Source: an uncultured Muribaculaceae bacterium
GTDB taxonomy: Bacteria > Bacteroidota > Bacteroidia > Bacteroidales > Muribaculaceae
DNA length: 64,000 bases
Direction of reading: 5' to 3'
NCBI GenBank assembly: GCA_910578095.1
Contig: CAJTOZ010000013.1
Coordinates: 6,127-70,126 of the forward strand
In this document: piece after piece, positions 23,300 through 31,519 of the stretch
How the letters are laid out: the number at the start of each line of letters is the position of its first letter
Position numbering within the stretch: the first letter of the stretch is position 1
Notes under the pieces: model-generated
Told to the model about the DNA's origin: nothing
What the model saw: only the letters and a program-made list of their open reading frames with translations
The model's database searches: none
Translations under genes and position numbers: made by a program

Positions 23300-23307
23300 C
23301 AAAGGTA
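23300..23307 (-). promoter_or_regulatory. -7 element of the ROK kinase gene
   Basis: TACCTTTG on the minus strand, about 35 bases before the start codon. No TTTG partner at the right distance was found. Confidence 0.5.
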
Positions 23308-23513
23308 ACAAAATAGCACAACCGATGCAACTCTCGGAAAATTAAAAAAATAAAAATATACCGCCAAAGTTTCATTTACGGTGCATAAAATTACCACAAG
23401 CCCTCATGAGATACAGAAAGATAAAAAGACCGAAAGAACAAAACACTGATAAGCAATCAAATAATTTATGATTCTCATGTCTTCCGTACCCGCGAAAAAC
23501 ATGATGCGACGAT

Positions 23514-23556
23514 ACAAAACAAGCGCAGCGCCCGGAATTTATCCTGACGCTGCGCT
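23514..23556 (-). terminator. Terminator after tRNA-Thr
   Basis: On the minus strand AGCGCAGCG (23556-23548) pairs with CGCTGCGCT (23530-23522), followed by TGTTTTGT. It lies five bases beyond the tRNA 3' end. Confidence 0.75.
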
Positions 23557-23560
23557 CTTG

Positions 23561-23633
23561 AGCCGCGAGTGGGACTCGAACCCACGACCTTTTCGTTACG
23601 AATGAAATGCTCTACCAACTGAGCTATTGCGGC
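23561..23633 (-). tRNA. tRNA-Thr (anticodon CGT)
   Basis: A 73-base cloverleaf starting GCCGCAATAGCTCAG. The anticodon loop is TTCGTAA (anticodon CGT, reading ACG); D-arm and T-arm (GTGGG TTCGAGT CCCAC) are intact. Two A-C mismatches are visible, one in the acceptor stem (A6-C67) and one at the base of the anticodon stem (A31-C39). No CCA is encoded. ACG can usually also be read by tRNA-Thr(TGT), so this gene may be under relaxed selection. Confidence 0.9.
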
Positions 23634-23653
23634 CTTTCGTATCTTTTGCGGTG

Positions 23654-23661
23654 CAAAGGTA
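23654..23661 (-). promoter_or_regulatory. -7 element of tRNA-Thr
   Basis: TACCTTTG on the minus strand, 20 bases before the tRNA 5' end and directly after the stop codon of the DUF4270 gene. Confidence 0.65.
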
Positions 23662-25041
23662 CTAATAATTTATGGTTTGATTGCTATATGTGAAAGAAAT
23701 TTTTGCTTTGTCGAGCGAAATTTTCACCATAGCCGGGCCCTGCACATACGGCACGAGGGCGCTTTCTGTGGTCCCGTAGTCCCAATAGCTTGAGCCGGTG
23801 GTTTCAAACTCCACGTCCACGGGGCACAGGCGGAAAGTCACATCATCGGCTGTGATCTCCTCCTTGTCAAGCAGATCGAGCAGATACTGACGCATCGCCG
23901 TGAAACTGTAGCAATTGTTGGTGGAATTATAGGCGGCGTAGAACGACGTCTTGTTGTCGGGCAACTGATTGTTTGCAAAGAATTCATCCTTCTTGCTTGC
24001 AAGCACCAGCAGCACATACGGCGGCGCAGGAATGCCTTCAGGATTGCCGATGGTATCGGCAGGAATAGTCATTGAAAGCGTATTGACCACCGATGCCTGT
24101 GCCTTGCCTGCCTTATACTTGTCGATAATCTCGCGCGCAGGGAAAGTGAATTCCACTTCCACGCCGGCCGGCGCCACTATCATATTCTCGCCTGCGTTGA
24201 GACGCGACACTATTTTGTCGCTCATGCGGAGGCGGATATTGTTGTTGGTCACGACCTCGGGAGTTACCGCCATATAATTGCCTATCTTGTATATGGTGGT
24301 ATCGCGCTTGGTTGTTTCGTCAACATAGGTGTAGTGGTAGAACATGCGCATCATCGTCTGTGTGACGCGGCTCACACGTCCGCTACCGTAGCTGTTGGAA
24401 ATATACACACCGGGGAACACTTTGTCGACAAACGCATCCGGATTGGCGAAATCAGCCGAATTTTCCTTATAGGCGTTGAATATCTCATAGGCGAGCTCCT
24501 TGGGCATACCCACCTCGATATACCGGTAGGCCGAGGCGGCCACCGTATCGCTCTGGCCTATGGCCGAGGCCGAATAGACAGCTGAGCCCAACTTGTCGGA
24601 AGGATTGAAATAGTCCGCCGGCGAGAAATCACTGTAGATAGGAGAAGGCAACGCGCGGTTCAGACGATAGACATTCACGCCCATGGGCACGATACTGTCG
24701 CCGGTAAACGCATTTTTATCCATGCGCATCACCAGTTTCATGGAGTCTATGTCGGAAAGGCTGATGCCCGTCGTATCGATGGAAGATGCGGGCATGAACT
24801 GGGTTACGACCGTCGAGCTCAACGAGCCGAAATCCTTGTTATCTATGCTACCGATAAGCTGCGTGAGGGTGCGCGACTGTACGGCGCCTGTTTCCACCGT
24901 GCGGCCGCTTATGGTGAAGTTGGAGTCTATGACGATGCTGAGCTCGTCGTCGACGATTGACGAGCCTATCGTTGTCTCTTCCTCGCAGGCCCCGAACGCA
25001 AGAGCCAGGGCGGCGGCAGGAATTATGAGTAGTCGCTTCAT
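23662..25041 (-). CDS. DUF4270-family lipoprotein
   Basis: A 459-residue lipoprotein (signal MKRLLIIPAAALALAFGAC, Cys at 19) followed by the typical DUF4270 opening EEETTIGSSIVDDELSI. The rest is predicted beta-rich, with segments such as GSIDNKDFGSLSSTVVTQF near residue 65 and KLVMRMDKNAFTGDS near 105. DUF4270 proteins are surface or periplasmic proteins of unknown function specific to Bacteroidota. Pairing with a glycogen-synthase-like gene, 14 bases upstream here, is known from other Bacteroidales and supports one operon. Confidence 0.88.
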   Translation of the reverse strand: MKRLLIIPAAALALAFGACEEETTIGSSIVDDELSIVIDSNFTISGRTVETGAVQSRTLTQLIGSIDNKDFGSLSSTVVTQFMPASSIDTTGISLSDIDSMKLVMRMDKNAFTGDSIVPMGVNVYRLNRALPSPIYSDFSPADYFNPSDKLGSAVYSASAIGQSDTVAASAYRYIEVGMPKELAYEIFNAYKENSADFANPDAFVDKVFPGVYISNSYGSGRVSRVTQTMMRMFYHYTYVDETTKRDTTIYKIGNYMAVTPEVVTNNNIRLRMSDKIVSRLNAGENMIVAPAGVEVEFTFPAREIIDKYKAGKAQASVVNTLSMTIPADTIGNPEGIPAPPYVLLVLASKKDEFFANNQLPDNKTSFYAAYNSTNNCYSFTAMRQYLLDLLDKEEITADDVTFRLCPVDVEFETTGSSYWDYGTTESALVPYVQGPAMVKISLDKAKISFTYSNQTINY

Positions 25042-25055
25042 GGCGGAGTGATGAA

Positions 25056-25862
25056 TCAGAGAGTGGTATAAAAATCGGCAATCGCCGCTGCGCGTGTCTC
25101 TTCAGGCTGGCATTCCAGGAATGGTTTACCACTGGCCTTGGCATAGGCTATAAGCTCGGGGTCGGCTCCGGGGAGCGCCTCTACCACAGCGTCGGCATTG
25201 TCGATAGCGATACGCATCAGTGTGCGGTAATCCACGGGAGCATCGCCGAGCACTGCCAACTGTTCGTCCGTGAAACCGTCCATACGGAGCTTTTCCACAA
25301 AACGGGCATCGAGCGTGCCTTCAAATGCATCGGGAAGCAACGATACCACGATTTTGCCGGTGCGGAACGACGGATCCTCGTTGTATTTATGCTTGAGATA
25401 CAGTGGCGTGAGAGCCGTGATCCAACCGGTGCAATGCACCACGGATGCATCCCAGCGGAGTTTTTTCACAGTTTCCACCGATCCGCGCACGAAGAACATG
25501 CTGCGCTCATCATTGTCGGCAGGATGCGTGTCCACTTCAAGACCTTCCGTTGTGTGGCGGTCAAAGTAGTCATCGTTGTCCATAAAGTACACCTGCATGC
25601 GGGTGGGCTGAAGCGTGGCGACTTTAATTATGAGAGGGTGGTCAGTATCGTCGATGATTATATTCATGCCGGAAAGGCGGATCACCTCATGCAACTGATT
25701 GCGGCGCTCGTTTATGATACCGTAGCGAGGCATGAAGGTTCGCACCTCTATTCCTTTTTCCTGAACGCCGCGTGGAAGTTCGCAGCACAAGGTCGACACT
25801 ACATTCGCCGGAACATAAGGATGAATTTCCTGCGAGATGTAAAGCACTTTTTTAACGTCCAT
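25056..25862 (-). CDS. Glycogen synthase-like protein, N-terminal (GT5) domain only
   Basis: A 268-residue protein that begins like GlgA: VLYISQEIHPYVPANVVSTLC (residues 6-26), then RTFMPRYGIINERRNQLHEV and VHCTGWITALTPLYLKHKY. These belong to the N-terminal Rossmann domain of GT5 starch/glycogen synthases. The C-terminal nucleotide-sugar-binding domain is missing: the protein stops after about 268 residues, compared with about 480 for GlgA. The usual KTGGL motif near the N-terminus reads EIHPYVPANV, so ADP-glucose binding is doubtful. It is followed by the DUF4270 gene. Similar short proteins are known in Bacteroides, so it is likely a stable family and not a recent truncation. Confidence 0.8.
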   Translation of the reverse strand: MDVKKVLYISQEIHPYVPANVVSTLCCELPRGVQEKGIEVRTFMPRYGIINERRNQLHEVIRLSGMNIIIDDTDHPLIIKVATLQPTRMQVYFMDNDDYFDRHTTEGLEVDTHPADNDERSMFFVRGSVETVKKLRWDASVVHCTGWITALTPLYLKHKYNEDPSFRTGKIVVSLLPDAFEGTLDARFVEKLRMDGFTDEQLAVLGDAPVDYRTLMRIAIDNADAVVEALPGADPELIAYAKASGKPFLECQPEETRAAAIADFYTTL

Positions 25863-25902
25863 TCGTGATGGCGGATTTTTGCGTTTCGTTTATAATATGC
25901 TG

Positions 25903-25910
25903 CAAAGTTA
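25903..25910 (-). promoter_or_regulatory. -7 element of the glycogen synthase-like/DUF4270 operon
   Basis: TAACTTTG on the minus strand, 40 bases before the start codon. Confidence 0.55.
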
Positions 25911-25997
25911 CTAATTATTTTGTACAATAACGACTGAGGGAGGGTGTAGCAGCCGCTTTTTTCGTTTTTTTAAGTTTATAAAAAGAGATGTGTGTAG

Positions 25998-26005
25998 TAA
26001 TTTTG
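25998..26005 (+). promoter_or_regulatory. -7 element of the DsbD module
   Basis: TAATTTTG, 27 bases before the ATG at 26033. It supports that start against the in-frame ATG at 25988, which precedes the element. Confidence 0.6.
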
Positions 26006-26032
26006 TACCCGAAATATCACTTTCCCACATTT

Positions 26033-26497
26033 ATGAAAAAATTTCTGACAGTGCTGCTGGCCATTCTGGCCATCGCACTCCCCGCAGCGTCGCAGACACA
26101 AGTGAAGTGGCGCACGGCTGTGCGCATGACTTCCGACACCGAAGGAGTTGTCACCGTAAAAGCTATCATACCAGAGGGCTTCCACCTCTATGGCACCACG
26201 GTGCCTGAAGGAGGACCTGTGGCCACCACATTCGACTTCGGAGCATCCAAAGGTGTGAAATTCCGCGGCGACATGTCGCCTTCATCCGTGCCGGTGACAG
26301 CACGCGATGAGGCCTTCGGCATCGATTTGCAATGGTGGACAGGCACCGTGGCTTTTTCGCAACACTTCACGATCACCGACCCCGCCACTGCACAAATCGT
26401 TCTGAAAATAAAGTACATGATGTGCAACGGCACCAACTGCATGCCCCCGCGCACTGAAAACATCACCATACCCAATACCCGATTGAAAAAGAAATGA
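26033..26497 (+). CDS. Stand-alone DsbD alpha-domain protein
   Basis: A 154-residue exported protein, signal peptide MKKFLTVLLAILAIALPAASQ, start chosen after the -7 element. The mature part is a DsbD N-terminal (alpha) domain: EGFHLYG, WWTGTVAF, and the Cys pair in YMMCNGTNCMPPR (about residues 134-140). In DsbD the alpha domain passes electrons from the membrane domain to periplasmic partners. It overlaps the full DsbD gene by four bases (ATGA) and is a clear paralogue of that protein's own N-domain, so it may deliver electrons to a second set of clients. Confidence 0.82.
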   Translation: MKKFLTVLLAILAIALPAASQTQVKWRTAVRMTSDTEGVVTVKAIIPEGFHLYGTTVPEGGPVATTFDFGASKGVKFRGDMSPSSVPVTARDEAFGIDLQWWTGTVAFSQHFTITDPATAQIVLKIKYMMCNGTNCMPPRTENITIPNTRLKKK

Positions 26498-28473
26498 AGA
26501 CACTGCGACACATACTTGTCTCCGCACTGGCCGTAATGGCCATCCTGCTGCCCGCCCGCAGCCACGCCCAGCTCCCGGAGCATGTGGAGTGGAGCGCGCG
26601 CATCGACAGCACAGCCCCCGACCGGGGAAACATAATCCTCACCGCCGCCATGGCCGAGGGATGGCACATCTATGGATTCGACAAACCCACCGAGGATGCC
26701 AGCATGTACCCCACAGAGCTCACCGTAGCCCCGGCCGAGGGTCTCAACATCCTCGGCGACTGGACTCCGTCGCGCCCTGCCGGCGAGCACTTCGACACCA
26801 TGCTTCAGCTCAACCTCACATGGTGGGATGGCACAGTGAGTTTCTCCCTGCCGTTCAGCGTGAGCGGTCCGGGTGCCGCGATCCGCGTCACGGCAGCCTA
26901 CATGGTGTGCAACGCGCAAAGCTGCACCGCCCCCGCGCGCCGCAGTTTCGATCTCCGCTTCGGCAAAACACAGGCTGCAGCCACTGACGCCTCCACAGCC
27001 GGGAAGGACAAAGCCGGCACCACAAGCGCCCAATCTGCCGAACAAGCATCTCCGGCCGAGACATCCTGGTGGGCACCCGTCGACACTGAAAGCGCCACCG
27101 ACACGCTGCCAGCAAGCCCGCTTGCCTTGCTCGGATTCGGTTTTCTCGGTGGCCTGTTGGCTCTGCTCACACCCTGCGTGTGGCCCATGATACCCATGAC
27201 CGTAAGTTTCTTCCTCAAGCGTGGCCGTAGCCGCGCGCGCTCCGTAGGCGATGCCCTCATCTACGCCGGGGCCATCATAGCCATATACCTGATTCTCGGC
27301 ATAGCCATCACCCTTGCCTTCGGCGCAGGAAAGCTCAACGAGATTGCCACCGGAGCCGTGTTCAATGTTCTCTTCTTCGTGCTGCTTGTGGTGTTCGCCA
27401 TCAGCTTCTTCGGCGCATTCGACATCAAGCTGCCATCACGCTGGAGCAATGCCGTCGACGGCAAAGCCGAAAGCACCTCCGGAGTGCTCAGCATATTCCT
27501 CATGGCCTTCACTCTGGTGCTCGTGTCGTTCTCCTGCACAGGCCCCATCATAGGCACGCTGCTTGTGGAGGCCGCATCGCAGGGCGATGTTGCCGGCCCT
27601 GCCCTCGGCATGGGTGGCTTTGCCCTCGGCCTCGCCCTTCCGTTCGCTCTCTTCGCCTTCTTCCCGTCCATGCTCAAGGAGATGCCCCGCAGCGGCGGAT
27701 GGCTCAACAGCGTAAAGGTGGTGCTCGGTTTTATAGAACTCATACTGTCACTGAAATTTCTCTCCGTGGCCGATCTCGCCTACGGCTGGCATATACTTGA
27801 CCGCGAGGTGTTCATAGCCCTGTGGATCGTGCTCTTCGCCCTTCTGGGCATGTATCTGCTCGGAAAACTGCGTTTCAGCCACGACAGCCCTGCACAGCAC
27901 ACATCCGTGGGAGGATTCTTCCTGGCCGTATGTTCGTTCAGCTTCGCAGTCTATCTGCTACCCGGCCTGTGGGGCGCGCCTCTTAAAGCCATCAGCGCCT
28001 TCGCGCCGCCGCTCACCACGCAGGATTTCAACCTCTATGGCGGTGAATTCCGCGAGTTCGACGACTACGACCAGGGCATGCGCTATGCCGCCGACCACCA
28101 TATGCCTGTGCTCCTCGACTTCTCGGGCTACGCCTGCGTAAATTGCCGCAAGATGGAAGGCGCGGTGTTCGATACCCCAGCCGTGCGTTCTGTCATAGAA
28201 GACAATTTCGTGCTCATCAAGCTCATGGTCGACGACAAGGCGCGCCTCGCCACACCATACACCGTGGAGGAAAACGGGCGCACCGTGGAGATAGAGACCG
28301 TGGGCGATCGCTGGAGCTACCTGCAACGCCACAAATTTGCCAGTGCCACGCAGCCTTTCTATGTAATGCTCAACAACGACGGCCTTCCTCTCGGCCCATC
28401 ACGCAGCTACGATGAGAATGCCGAAGCATTCGTGCAGTGGCTTGAGGACGGATTGTCGGAATACAACAAGTAA
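26494..28473 (+). CDS. dsbD: Thiol:disulfide interchange protein DsbD
   Basis: A 659-residue inner-membrane protein that moves electrons from cytoplasmic thioredoxin to the periplasm. Signal peptide (1-25); alpha domain (about 28-155) with the Cys pair in MVCNAQSCTAP; membrane domain (about 200-490, eight hydrophobic segments) with the redox Cys in TPCVWPMIPM and SFSCTGPIIG; C-terminal thioredoxin-like domain with CxxC in SGYACVNCRKME (about 547-550). All redox cysteines are present. It is translated coupled to the preceding alpha-domain gene, and mazG follows after six bases. Confidence 0.93.
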   Translation: MKTLRHILVSALAVMAILLPARSHAQLPEHVEWSARIDSTAPDRGNIILTAAMAEGWHIYGFDKPTEDASMYPTELTVAPAEGLNILGDWTPSRPAGEHFDTMLQLNLTWWDGTVSFSLPFSVSGPGAAIRVTAAYMVCNAQSCTAPARRSFDLRFGKTQAAATDASTAGKDKAGTTSAQSAEQASPAETSWWAPVDTESATDTLPASPLALLGFGFLGGLLALLTPCVWPMIPMTVSFFLKRGRSRARSVGDALIYAGAIIAIYLILGIAITLAFGAGKLNEIATGAVFNVLFFVLLVVFAISFFGAFDIKLPSRWSNAVDGKAESTSGVLSIFLMAFTLVLVSFSCTGPIIGTLLVEAASQGDVAGPALGMGGFALGLALPFALFAFFPSMLKEMPRSGGWLNSVKVVLGFIELILSLKFLSVADLAYGWHILDREVFIALWIVLFALLGMYLLGKLRFSHDSPAQHTSVGGFFLAVCSFSFAVYLLPGLWGAPLKAISAFAPPLTTQDFNLYGGEFREFDDYDQGMRYAADHHMPVLLDFSGYACVNCRKMEGAVFDTPAVRSVIEDNFVLIKLMVDDKARLATPYTVEENGRTVEIETVGDRWSYLQRHKFASATQPFYVMLNNDGLPLGPSRSYDENAEAFVQWLEDGLSEYNK

Positions 28474-28479
28474 CTAACC

Positions 28480-29265
28480 ATGTCACATACACGTAGCGAA
28501 CGCGTCGAAGCTCTCGGGCGCGTAATGGACACGCTGGAGATTCTACGCGTGAAATGCCCCTGGGACGCCAAGCAGACCAACGAGAGCCTGCGGCCCAACA
28601 CCATCGAGGAAGTGTACGAACTCGCACAGGCCCTCATGACCGACGACCCCGCCGAACTCCGCAAGGAACTCGGCGATGTGCTCCTGCACATCCTCTTCTA
28701 CAGCCTCATCGCCGACGAGCAAGGACGCTTCGACATTGCCGATGTGGCCGATGCTCTGAACACGAAACTGATATTCCGCCATCCGCACGTGTTCGGCGAC
28801 ACAAAGGCCGAAGATGCCCGTCAGGTGTCTGAGAACTGGGAAAAGATCAAACTCCGCGAGAAAGGTGGCAACCGCACCGTGCTCAGCGGCGTGCCCGCAG
28901 CACTTCCTGCCCTCATAAAGGCATTCCGCATTCAGGAAAAAGCCGCCAACGTGGGCTTTGATTGGGAAAATCCCGCCGATGTATGGGATAAGGTGCGTGA
29001 GGAAATGGGCGAGGTGGAGCAGGCCGTAATGTCGGCCGACAAAGCCGATATCGAAGCCGAATTCGGCGACCTTATCTTCGCCGTGGTCAATGCTGCGCGC
29101 CTTTACGGAGTAAATGCCGATACAGCTCTCGAACACACCAATGCCAAATTCATGCGTCGCTTCGCACACATCGAGGAGACGGCAGCCGCGCAAGGACGTT
29201 CCGTTGCCGACCTGTCCCTCGACGAGATGGAGGCTGCCTGGCAGGACGCCAAGAAAAGTGAATAA
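28480..29265 (+). CDS. mazG: Nucleoside triphosphate pyrophosphohydrolase MazG
   Basis: A 261-residue MazG that hydrolyses (d)NTPs to NMPs and pyrophosphate, cleaning nucleotide pools or lowering ppGpp. Two MazG domains are visible: the first with CPWDAKQTNESLRPNTIEEVYEL and the metal motif ELGDVLLHILF (EExxE plus ExxD, about residues 40-70), the second with EEMGEVEQAVMS and EFGDLIFAVVNAARLYG (about residues 170-205). Length is standard. It lies between dsbD and topB in a tightly packed plus-strand run. Confidence 0.95.
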   Translation: MSHTRSERVEALGRVMDTLEILRVKCPWDAKQTNESLRPNTIEEVYELAQALMTDDPAELRKELGDVLLHILFYSLIADEQGRFDIADVADALNTKLIFRHPHVFGDTKAEDARQVSENWEKIKLREKGGNRTVLSGVPAALPALIKAFRIQEKAANVGFDWENPADVWDKVREEMGEVEQAVMSADKADIEAEFGDLIFAVVNAARLYGVNADTALEHTNAKFMRRFAHIEETAAAQGRSVADLSLDEMEAAWQDAKKSE

Positions 29266-29267
29266 GC

Positions 29268-31328
29268 GTGAAAGTCTGCATCACAGAGAAACCGAGCGTC
29301 GCGCGCGACATTGCTTCCATTCTTGGTGCCAATGTGCGCCGCGACGGCTATTTTGAAGGAGGAGACTGGCAGGTCACATGGACCTTCGGCCATCTTTGCT
29401 GCCTGAAGGAACCGCACGACTACACCGATCTATGGAAGCCGTGGAGCCTCAGCCGCCTGCCCATGGTGCCTGCAAAATTCGGCATCAAGCTCATCGACGT
29501 GGACAGCTATAAAAAGCAGTTTGCCGTGATCAAAAGCCTCATTGCCGGCGCCGAGGAAGTCATAAACTGCGGTGATGCCGGGCAGGAGGGAGAGCTCATC
29601 CAACGGTGGGTGATGCAGAAGGCCGACATCAAATGTCCGGTGCGCCGACTATGGATATCATCGCTCACCGATGAGAGCATACGCGAAGGGTTCCGTTCGC
29701 TCGAACCGGCATCGAAATTCGACAATCTCTATTACGCAGGTCTCTCACGTGCTGTCGGCGACTGGCTTCTGGGCATGAATGCCACACGCCTATATTCTCT
29801 GCGATATGGAGGCGGCCACCGCAATGTGCTCAGTGTGGGACGCGTACAGACCCCCACCCTCGCCCTCATCGTTGAGCGGCAACACGAAATCGACAACTTC
29901 AAGCCGGAGGACTTCTGGGAGCTGCACACCACCTATCGCGAAGCCGACTTCTCTGCCGCGGCCGGGCGATTCACCGACCGCGAAAAAGCGCAGGCTGCTA
30001 TAGAAAGCGTAGCCCGGCACGAGCTCGAGATCACCTCTGTGACAAAAAAAGCAGGCCGCGAGGCTCCACCACGCTTGTTCGACCTCACTTCGCTGCAGGT
30101 GGAATGCAACCGGCGTTGGGGATGGACCGCCGAGGACACCCTGAAGCTCATCCAGAGCCTCTATGAGAAAAAAGTCACCACCTACCCGCGTGTGGACACT
30201 ACATACCTCAGCGACGACATCTACCCCAAAGTCCCCGACATCCTGCGGCGCATGACACCCTATGCCACACTCACGGCTCCTGTGCTCGCCACAAAGATTC
30301 CCAAGAGCAAAAAGGTGTTCGACAACGCCAAAGTCACCGACCACCATGCCATCATCCCCACAGGACAGTCGCCTGCGCCCCTCGTGGGACTTGAGCGCCA
30401 GCTATACCATCTTATAGCCCTCCGTTTCATCGCGGCATTCTACCCCGATTGCCGCTTTGAAGCCACCACCGTGGAAGCCCTCGCAGGGCAGACAGCCTTC
30501 AAGGCCACAGGCAAGGTGATTGTGGAGCCGGGATGGCGCACAGTATTTGCCGGCGATAAATCTGAAAAAGCCGATAGCACGGCCGATACGGCCGAAGCTG
30601 TACTGCCCGCATTCTCGCAGGGTGAGCGAGGCCCGCACGAACCTCGCCTCGTAAAGAAAGCCACACAGCCACCGAAACTCTACACCGAAGGAACGCTCCT
30701 GCGCGCCATGGAGACCGCCGGAAAAACCGTCGACGACGACGAACTGCGGGATGCGATGAAAGAAAACGGCATCGGCCGTCCCTCCACCCGGGCAGCTATC
30801 ATTGAGACCTTATTCAAGCGCGGCTATATCGAGCGGCGGCGAAAATCCATTGCAGCCACCCCGGCGGGCATCGACCTGATAGCCACTATCAGGGATGAAC
30901 TCCTGAAAAGCGCCAAACTCACGGGACTATGGGAAAACAAGCTCCGCCGCATAGAACGCGGAGAATATTCCCCCGCCGATTTCATAGGGGAGCTCAAGGA
31001 AATGATCACCCGCATTGTGGCCGACGTGATGAACGACAACAGCGGCCACCGCATAGCAGTGGTGCAGGGCGCCGCGACCGACAAGACAGCGGCAAAAGCC
31101 AAAACGGCAAAAGCCGACAAACCCCGTGCCCCACGCAAAAAGCCGATAAAGAGCCTTGACGAGATCACATGTCCGGGCTGCGGCAAGGGCCACCTGCTGC
31201 GTGGACGCGCGGCATATGGATGCAGCCGATATGCCGATGGATGCACTTTCCGCCTCACATTCGACCAATACCCGGCCGAATTGACCCCGGCACAACTGGC
31301 AAAAAAAATCTCCAAACTAAACAAGTAG
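29268..31328 (+). CDS. topB: DNA topoisomerase III (type IA)
   Basis: A 686-residue type IA topoisomerase that decatenates and relaxes DNA. It starts at a GTG two bases after mazG (MKVCITEKPSVARDIASILG, the Toprim start). Toprim acidic motif INCGDAGQEGELIQRW (about residues 97-112), active-site Tyr in VTTYPRVDTTYLSDD (about 306), and GIGRPSTRAAIIETLFKRGYI (about 503-523) are intact. A C-terminal topoisomerase zinc ribbon (ITCPGCGKGHLLRGR...CSRYADGC, about 635-665) follows a Lys/Ala-rich linker. It is the plasmid-type or housekeeping TopB common in Bacteroidales. Confidence 0.94.
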   Translation: MKVCITEKPSVARDIASILGANVRRDGYFEGGDWQVTWTFGHLCCLKEPHDYTDLWKPWSLSRLPMVPAKFGIKLIDVDSYKKQFAVIKSLIAGAEEVINCGDAGQEGELIQRWVMQKADIKCPVRRLWISSLTDESIREGFRSLEPASKFDNLYYAGLSRAVGDWLLGMNATRLYSLRYGGGHRNVLSVGRVQTPTLALIVERQHEIDNFKPEDFWELHTTYREADFSAAAGRFTDREKAQAAIESVARHELEITSVTKKAGREAPPRLFDLTSLQVECNRRWGWTAEDTLKLIQSLYEKKVTTYPRVDTTYLSDDIYPKVPDILRRMTPYATLTAPVLATKIPKSKKVFDNAKVTDHHAIIPTGQSPAPLVGLERQLYHLIALRFIAAFYPDCRFEATTVEALAGQTAFKATGKVIVEPGWRTVFAGDKSEKADSTADTAEAVLPAFSQGERGPHEPRLVKKATQPPKLYTEGTLLRAMETAGKTVDDDELRDAMKENGIGRPSTRAAIIETLFKRGYIERRRKSIAATPAGIDLIATIRDELLKSAKLTGLWENKLRRIERGEYSPADFIGELKEMITRIVADVMNDNSGHRIAVVQGAATDKTAAKAKTAKADKPRAPRKKPIKSLDEITCPGCGKGHLLRGRAAYGCSRYADGCTFRLTFDQYPAELTPAQLAKKISKLNK

Positions 31329-31332
31329 CGGC

Positions 31333-31509
31333 ATGGATTGGCAATTAATCGCTGTGGGTGTGATCATGGCTGCGGCCCTCGCACATATAATATGGCGCGT
31401 GTGGCGCGCGGCACGCCGAGGGGGCCGATCGTCGTCGTGTTCGTGCGGATGCTCAGGATGCTCGCTGGCCGACAAATGCGCCGACAAAAAACAACCAGAA
31501 AAACACTGA
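31333..31509 (+). CDS. FeoB-associated-type Cys-rich membrane protein
   Basis: A 58-residue protein read directly from the sequence, too short for usual ORF cut-offs. The N-terminus MDWQLIAVGVIMAAALAHII is one membrane helix; next come a basic stretch (WRVWRAARRGGR) and a cysteine cluster SCSCGCSGCSLADKC. This layout is that of the FeoB-associated Cys-rich membrane proteins, which usually accompany the ferrous iron transporter FeoB and probably bind Fe(II). No feo gene lies in the window, so the partner is unknown. It starts four bases after topB and ends ten bases before the next gene, so it belongs to the run. Confidence 0.78.
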   Translation: MDWQLIAVGVIMAAALAHIIWRVWRAARRGGRSSSCSCGCSGCSLADKCADKKQPEKH

Positions 31510-31519
31510 GCCGTCAAAA

